Below the pieces are notes generated by a model. It saw only the letters and a list, made by a program, of their open reading frames with translations, was not told the origin of the DNA and did no database searches. Of a stretch of 64,000 nt of DNA, positions 59,731 through 64,000 are shown piece after piece. Position numbers and translations under genes: made by a program. This DNA is from an uncultured Bradyrhizobium sp. (GTDB lineage Bacteria > Pseudomonadota > Alphaproteobacteria > Rhizobiales > Xanthobacteraceae): positions 434,001 through 498,000 of the forward strand of contig NZ_CANSMR010000001.1 in NCBI RefSeq assembly GCF_947648125.1, in the 5' to 3' direction. Position 1 is the stretch's first letter. Every line of letters starts with the position of its first letter.

Positions 59731-60705
59731 CTATTCCAGTACCACATCGACCGGCATGCCGCCGTGCAGACCCTTGTGCACGGAGGAGGGGGCGATGCCA
59801 AAATACTTCCGGAATACGCGGCTGAAATGCGATGAGCTCGAGAAGCCCCAGGAAAACGCGACGTCCGTGATGGTCTTACCGTTCTGGGATTCCAACTCCT
59901 GCCGGCAATTCTGCAGCCGTGCCTTCCAGATGTAGTCGCTGACCGTCATGCCGCGATCGCTGAACAGCATGTGCAGATAGCGCTTCGAGCAGCCGAGCGC
60001 CGCGGAAATGCGGTCGATGCAGAGATCCGGATCGCGCAGATGCTCGCGGATGAAGCCCTGGGCCCGCACATAGGTCGCCTCGGCGCTGCCGCGGTCGAAC
60101 ATCGCGCCGGTCTCGCGCAGCGGCAGCAAGAGCAGGTCGATCAGCGCATCGGCCACGCCGACGGCGTTGACCGGGGTCAGTGTCGGCGCCTCGCCGAACG
60201 CGGCATGGACGAAATCATAGGCGATGCGGCCGGTGCCGTTACGCGCCGAGAGCTTGCATGGCGCCATCTTGGAGAGTTGGAAACCGCGCTCCTTGAGCAG
60301 GTCCTTCGGAACGATGACAACCTCGTGACGCGTCAGGGATGGGCTGATGATCGTATGCGGACACGACACGTCGTAGGCGAAGCAGTCGCCTGGCATGATG
60401 TCGAAGTGCAGACCGTCCTGCTCGAAATGCGAGACGCCGTGGGTCTGGAACACGATCTTGATGTAGGGGTGCTCGCTCAGCTTGATGCGCGAGATGGTAT
60501 GCGCGATGCGGTGCTGGCTTGCCTCGATCTGGCACAGCTTCAATCGCGATACGGTTGTGAAATTGATCCGGCCCTCGAGCGAGGATCCTTCCAGCGCATC
60601 GACGTCGAACTGACCGCAGAGGTCAGTGAGCGCATCCGACCAGCGCTGGATCTGCCGCTTGGGCGTCAATCCGTTCGTGCTGAGTGAATGGACTGTGTCG
60701 GTCAT
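59731..60705 (-). CDS. AraC-family transcriptional regulator
   Basis: A 324-residue regulator. An N-terminal ligand domain of the AraC-binding-like type (FDIMPGDCFAYDVSCPHTII) is followed by a C-terminal double HTH: CIDRISAALGCSKRYLHMLF and ITDVAFSWGFSSSSHFSRVF, with RKYFGIAPSS. The ATG at 60705 has GGAAAG upstream; a TTG at 60732 is the longer option. It is divergent from xoxF with a gap of 421 bases and so probably acts on xoxF or itself. Homologues control alcohol-oxidation genes in other bacteria. Confidence 0.87.
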   Translation of the reverse strand: MTDTVHSLSTNGLTPKRQIQRWSDALTDLCGQFDVDALEGSSLEGRINFTTVSRLKLCQIEASQHRIAHTISRIKLSEHPYIKIVFQTHGVSHFEQDGLHFDIMPGDCFAYDVSCPHTIISPSLTRHEVVIVPKDLLKERGFQLSKMAPCKLSARNGTGRIAYDFVHAAFGEAPTLTPVNAVGVADALIDLLLLPLRETGAMFDRGSAEATYVRAQGFIREHLRDPDLCIDRISAALGCSKRYLHMLFSDRGMTVSDYIWKARLQNCRQELESQNGKTITDVAFSWGFSSSSHFSRVFRKYFGIAPSSVHKGLHGGMPVDVVLE

Positions 60706-60984
60706 CTTTCCAGCCACCGATTCGATCCCCAACGTGACTGCCCATCGCGCCTAATTCCGGTTCGGGATGATGCGCCTTCTCCCTGATTCTGAATAGTTTA
60801 GGGAGGCAGCGGGATTTCTTCCCGATCAAAGCCGGGCGATCCTCCGACTTAGTTCTGGGCGCGTCAAGCGCAACCTTGGGCCGATTCTATCCGACGCTGG
60901 AACAGCACTGAAGGCGTTTGATGCCCTGCAACATGAAGCAGCCTTTACCGCCAATTCGCGGTCCAACCGCAAAAATCTGACAAT

Positions 60985-61023
60985 GCTTCGCTTCTGAGCA
61001 AACGGCGCTTCGCTGCTGGGCAA
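60985..61023 (+). promoter_or_regulatory. Direct repeats upstream of xoxF
   Basis: GCTTCGCTTCTGAGCAA (60985-61001) and GCTTCGCTGCTGGGCAA (61007-61023) agree in 15 of 17 bases and begin 22 bases apart, close to two helical turns. They are about 105-140 bases upstream of xoxF, where an AraC-type or LuxR-type activator would bind. The rest of the 421-base gap (60706-61126) shows no other strong element. Confidence 0.55.
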
Positions 61024-61126
61024 GTCAGCGGGATTCGATCGGACTACCACTGGGGTACCAAAATGGAAGAAGTGGGGCCGTTTCGGCGGAAACCCTTGAG
61101 CTCTTGAACCTGGGAGGAAATCCACG

Positions 61127-62932
61127 ATGCGCAAGTTGCTTTACGCGACCAGCCTTGGGGCAATGGCGGTGTTCGCCGCCGGAGCTGCCAACGCCAATGA
61201 CGAACTCCACAAGATGGCGCAGAACCCGAAAGACTGGGTGATGCCGACCGGCGACTACACCAATCAGCGGTATTCGAAGCTGAATCAGATCAACGCCTCG
61301 AACGTCGGAAAGTTGCAGGTAGCGTGGACGTTTTCGACCGGCGTGCTGCGCGGTCACGAAGGTGGCCCGCTGATCATCGGCAACATGATGTACGTGCATA
61401 CGCCGTTCCCGAACAAGGTCTACGCTATTGACCTTTCCAAGGACAACCAGATCGTCTGGAAGTACGAGCCGAAGCAGGATCCGAACGTCATTCCGGTAAT
61501 GTGCTGCGACACGGTCAATCGCGGCGTCGCCTATGGTGACGGCAAGATCATCCTGCATCAGGCCGACACCACGCTGGTTGCGCTCGATGCGAAGACCGGC
61601 AAGGTCGAGTGGAGCGTCAAGAACGGCGATCCGAGCAAGGGATCGACCGGTACGTCGGCGCCGATGGTCGTCAAGGACAAGGTCCTGGTCGGCATCTCTG
61701 GCGGCGAGTTCGGCGTTCAGGCCCACATGACGGCCTACGACCTCAAGACCGGCAAGCTGGTCTGGCGCGGATTCTCGGAAGGCCCGGATGACCAGCTCCT
61801 GGTCGACGACAAGACTACCGAGCTTGGCAAGCCGATCGGCAAGGACTCGAGCTTGAAGACGTGGCAAGGCGATCAGTGGAAGATCGGCGGCGGCGCGACC
61901 TGGGGCTGGATCTCCTATGATCCCGAACTCAACCTCGTCTATTACGGATCGGGCAACCCCTCGACCTGGAATCCGAAGCAGCGTCCCGGCGACAACAAGT
62001 GGTCGATGACGATCTGGGCGCGCAACCCGGATACCGGCGTTGCCAAGTGGGTCTATCAGATGACGCCCCATGACGAATGGGACTATGACGGCGTCAACGA
62101 GATGATCCTCTCGGATCAGAGCATCGACGGCAAGGCGCGCAAGCTGCTGACGCACTTCGATCGTAACGGCCTCGGCTACACGCTCGATCGCGCCACCGGC
62201 GAACTGCTGGTCGCCGAGAAGTATGATCCGAAGGTGAATTGGACCTCCGGCGTCGACATGAACAAGAGCTCGCCGACCTATGGTCGTCCGAAGGTTCTTG
62301 ACGCAGCGTCGACCGACAAGGCCGGCGAAGACCACAACGTCAAGGGCATCTGCCCGGCGGCGTTGGGTTCGAAGGACGAGCAGCCGGCGGCCTATTCGCC
62401 GGACACGCAGCTGTTCTACGTGCCGACCAACCACGTCTGCATGGACTACGAGCCGTTCAAGGTCAGCTACACCGCAGGTCAGCCCTATGTCGGCGCGACG
62501 CTGTCGATGTATCCGCCCCCCGGTGAGACCAACATGGGCAACTTCATCGCCTGGGACGGCAAGACCGGCAAGATCGTGTGGTCGAACAAGGAGCAGTTCT
62601 CGGTCTGGTCGGGCGCACTCGCGACCGCCGGCGGCGTGGTGTTCTACGGCACGCTGGAAGGCTACCTGAAGGCAGTCGACGCCAAGACGGGCAAGGAGCT
62701 CTACAAGTTCAAGACCCCGTCCGGCATCATCGGCAACGTCACCACCTATGAGAACGGCGGCAAGCAGTACATCGCCGTGCTGTCGGGTGTTGGCGGTTGG
62801 GCAGGCATCGGCCTCGCGGCTGGTCTGACTGATCCGACGGCCGGTCTGGGTGCAGTCGGTGGCTATGCCGCGCTGAGCAACTATACCGCGCTCGGCGGAA
62901 CGCTCACCGTGTTCTCGCTGCCGCAGCAGTGA
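61127..62932 (+). CDS. xoxF: Lanthanide-dependent PQQ methanol dehydrogenase XoxF (XoxF5-like)
   Basis: A 601-residue quinoprotein. The signal peptide ([20 protein letters not shown]) ends at ANAND. The mature part opens [20 protein letters not shown], the XoxF signature. The redox disulfide is C126-C127 in [11 protein letters not shown]. The catalytic Asp is D319 in [11 protein letters not shown], and D321 is the fourth acidic ligand that distinguishes XoxF from the calcium enzyme MxaF (Ala there). The C-terminus contains [20 protein letters not shown], also typical of clade 5. It oxidises methanol, possibly through to formate, in the periplasm with XoxG. GGGAGGAAATCC precedes the ATG. No MxaI small subunit is present, as expected. 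Confidence 0.96.
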   Translation: MRKLLYATSLGAMAVFAAGAANANDELHKMAQNPKDWVMPTGDYTNQRYSKLNQINASNVGKLQVAWTFSTGVLRGHEGGPLIIGNMMYVHTPFPNKVYAIDLSKDNQIVWKYEPKQDPNVIPVMCCDTVNRGVAYGDGKIILHQADTTLVALDAKTGKVEWSVKNGDPSKGSTGTSAPMVVKDKVLVGISGGEFGVQAHMTAYDLKTGKLVWRGFSEGPDDQLLVDDKTTELGKPIGKDSSLKTWQGDQWKIGGGATWGWISYDPELNLVYYGSGNPSTWNPKQRPGDNKWSMTIWARNPDTGVAKWVYQMTPHDEWDYDGVNEMILSDQSIDGKARKLLTHFDRNGLGYTLDRATGELLVAEKYDPKVNWTSGVDMNKSSPTYGRPKVLDAASTDKAGEDHNVKGICPAALGSKDEQPAAYSPDTQLFYVPTNHVCMDYEPFKVSYTAGQPYVGATLSMYPPPGETNMGNFIAWDGKTGKIVWSNKEQFSVWSGALATAGGVVFYGTLEGYLKAVDAKTGKELYKFKTPSGIIGNVTTYENGGKQYIAVLSGVGGWAGIGLAAGLTDPTAGLGAVGGYAALSNYTALGGTLTVFSLPQQ

Positions 62933-62948
62933 GCTGAGCAAGCTCGTT

Positions 62949-62978
62949 CCGGCGCATGGGGTGATCTCCATGCGCCGG
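62949..62978 (+). terminator. Hairpin between xoxF and the cytochrome gene
   Basis: CCGGCGCATGG (62949-62959) pairs perfectly with CCATGCGCCGG (62968-62978) around an 8-base loop. No long T run follows (TCCGTCTT). It may reduce transcription into the cytochrome gene or protect the xoxF message. Confidence 0.6.
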
Positions 62979-63010
62979 TCCGTCTTCAATCTGCACGCGA
63001 GGATAGGCTT

Positions 63011-63532
63011 TTGCGTAAGATCTGGTTTGTGAGTGCTGCGATCTTCGTCGTGGCAATGGGTGGAGTTGCCTCCGCCGAGGACGTGGGTGATCCAGCCGCC
63101 GTCAAGTCCGAGGACGGCAAGTATCTCGACAAGGATGGCAACCCAACGTTCAAGGTGACGTCCGACGGTACGGTGGACTGGTACACCTACTCCGGCTACC
63201 GCCGTTATCATTCGGAGTGCCACGTCTGCCACGGACCCGACGGCATGGGCTCGACATACGCGCCGGCGTTGAAGGACTCGCTCAAGACCATGAGCTATGC
63301 CGACTTCATGGGTGTGGTCGCGAGCGGGCGCAAGAATGTATCGACGTCGCAGGAAAACGTCATGCCGGCATTCGGCGATAATCCGAACGTTGCCTGCTAC
63401 ATGGACGACCTCTATGTGTACCTGCGCGCCCGCGCCAATGATGCGGTTGGGCGTGTCCGGCCGGCCAAGCACGAAGACAAGTCGGATGCCTATGGAAAGG
63501 CGGAAGACGCCTGCATGGGCAACAAGAACTGA
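63011..63532 (+). CDS. xoxG: Cytochrome c, electron acceptor of XoxF (XoxG)
   Basis: A 173-residue monohaem cytochrome of cytochrome cL size. The start is TTG at 63011, with AGGATAGG just upstream. The signal peptide is MRKIWFVSAAIFVVAMGGVA, then AEDVGDPAAVKSEDGKYLDK. Haem binds at C70 and C73 with H74 (CHVCH), and M118 in ENVMPAFG is the axial Met. A late Cys pair, in NVACYMDDL and EDACMGNKN, may form a disulfide. Its place 78 bases after xoxF and its length match XoxG. Confidence 0.92.
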   Translation: MRKIWFVSAAIFVVAMGGVASAEDVGDPAAVKSEDGKYLDKDGNPTFKVTSDGTVDWYTYSGYRRYHSECHVCHGPDGMGSTYAPALKDSLKTMSYADFMGVVASGRKNVSTSQENVMPAFGDNPNVACYMDDLYVYLRARANDAVGRVRPAKHEDKSDAYGKAEDACMGNKN

Positions 63533-63582
63533 GCCTGACCGGCGCGAATGACAAACCTGTTTGATGTTTTGTGGAGACCAAG

Positions 63583-64000
63583 ATGAAGACCCGCGCCGCA
63601 GTCGCATTCGAAGCCAAGAAGCCGCTTGAGATCGTCGAGCTCGACCTGGAAGGCCCCAAGGCCGGCGAGGTCCTTGTCGAGATCAAGGCGACGGGCATCT
63701 GTCACACCGATGCCTATACGCTCGACGGCTTCGACAGCGAAGGCATCTTCCCCTCGGTCCTCGGGCACGAAGGTGCCGGCATCGTTCGCGAGGTCGGCGC
63801 CGGCGTGACGTCGGTGAAGCCTGGCGATCACGTGATCCCGCTCTACACGCCCGAATGCCGCCAGTGCAAAAGCTGCCTGAGCCAGAAGACCAATCTCTGC
63901 ACCGCGATCCGCGCGACGCAGGGCAAGGGCGTGATGCCCGACGGCACCTCGCGCTTCAGCTACAAGGGCAAGACGGTCTTCCACTATATGGGCTGCTCGA
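63583..64000 (+). CDS. frmA: S-(hydroxymethyl)glutathione dehydrogenase/class III alcohol dehydrogenase (3' partial)
   Basis: The open frame starts at ATG 63583 behind GTGGAGACC and runs off the right edge (139 full codons). [40 protein letters not shown] and [20 protein letters not shown] follow in the order of class III alcohol dehydrogenases. The catalytic zinc ligands are Cys and His (GICHTD, LGHEGAG), and the structural zinc set is [18 protein letters not shown]. The enzyme oxidises the spontaneous adduct of formaldehyde and glutathione to S-formylglutathione, which FghA (56251-57096) hydrolyses. It follows xoxF and xoxG in the same direction. Confidence 0.95.
   Translation, partial: MKTRAAVAFEAKKPLEIVELDLEGPKAGEVLVEIKATGICHTDAYTLDGFDSEGIFPSVLGHEGAGIVREVGAGVTSVKPGDHVIPLYTPECRQCKSCLSQKTNLCTAIRATQGKGVMPDGTSRFSYKGKTVFHYMGCS

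Noticed and set aside
61127-62932. Calcium-type methanol dehydrogenase MxaF
   Set aside because: D321 is present where MxaF has Ala, and there is no MxaI small-subunit gene.
61025-63607. 860-residue open frame on the minus strand
   Set aside because: It lies fully opposite xoxF and xoxG, which are certain genes; it has low-complexity, His/Arg/Leu-rich content typical of antisense frames in GC-rich DNA and no domain.

Overview
The window looks like GC-rich alphaproteobacterial chromosome, most probably Bradyrhizobium. The evidence is the codon usage, a flagellar cluster with a short flagellin, two families of dispersed palindromic repeats that I recognise from Bradyrhizobium intergenic DNA (6474-6593 and 19013-19105; 56110-56221), and small hypothetical proteins typical of that genus. 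No rRNA, tRNA, CRISPR array, insertion sequence or phage gene was seen.

Bases 1-14.5 kb are catabolic. The 3' end of a meta-cleavage pathway (C-C hydrolase, 2-keto-4-pentenoate hydratase, Tat-exported LivK-like binding protein) is followed by a broken IclR regulator. Next comes a beta-oxidation-like set: thiolase, short-chain dehydrogenase, enoyl-CoA hydratase and an acyl-CoA dehydrogenase of the LCAD active-site type. A GntR/FCD repressor is divergent from an unusual 1133-residue fusion of a molybdopterin oxidoreductase with a flavin reductase and a plant-type ferredoxin domain, followed by an AtoE-type short-chain fatty acid permease.

Bases 14.8-19 kb hold two small hypothetical genes and a large zinc-ribbon/cyclase/AAA/TPR signalling protein. 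Bases 19-34.5 kb are flagellar. A leftward set (formyltransferase, glycosyltransferase-like protein, HAD-type protein) is probably for surface-glycan or flagellin modification. It faces an ECF sigma factor, fliC, fliD, fliS, an unknown gene, flgD, flgE, two small genes (one FlgN-like), flgK and flgL. The divergent region carries four GATTC sites in near-helical phase.

Bases 34.5-64 kb form an island for lanthanide- and PQQ-dependent alcohol oxidation. It holds two PQQ dehydrogenases with the Asp-Tyr-Asp lanthanide signature (35799-37463 and xoxF at 61127-62932), each with a cytochrome c. It also holds two XoxJ-like periplasmic proteins, a lanmodulin homologue (38114-38515), a solitary 26-codon pqqA (38857-38937), an RND/membrane-fusion efflux pair, and a taurine/nitrate-type ABC transporter. 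Further members are the quinoprotein-associated SoxYZ-like carrier, zinc metallohydrolase and CxxxCW protein, and an ABC/beta-propeller/binding-protein operon resembling the lut lanthanide-transport genes of Methylorubrum. Formaldehyde is handled by S-formylglutathione hydrolase and a glutathione-dependent formaldehyde dehydrogenase cut by the right edge. Regulators present are a two-component pair and an AraC-family protein divergent from xoxF. The likely flow is methanol or other primary alcohol to aldehyde in the periplasm (XoxF to XoxG), then glutathione-linked oxidation to formate in the cytoplasm, with LanM and the transporters managing the rare-earth cofactor.
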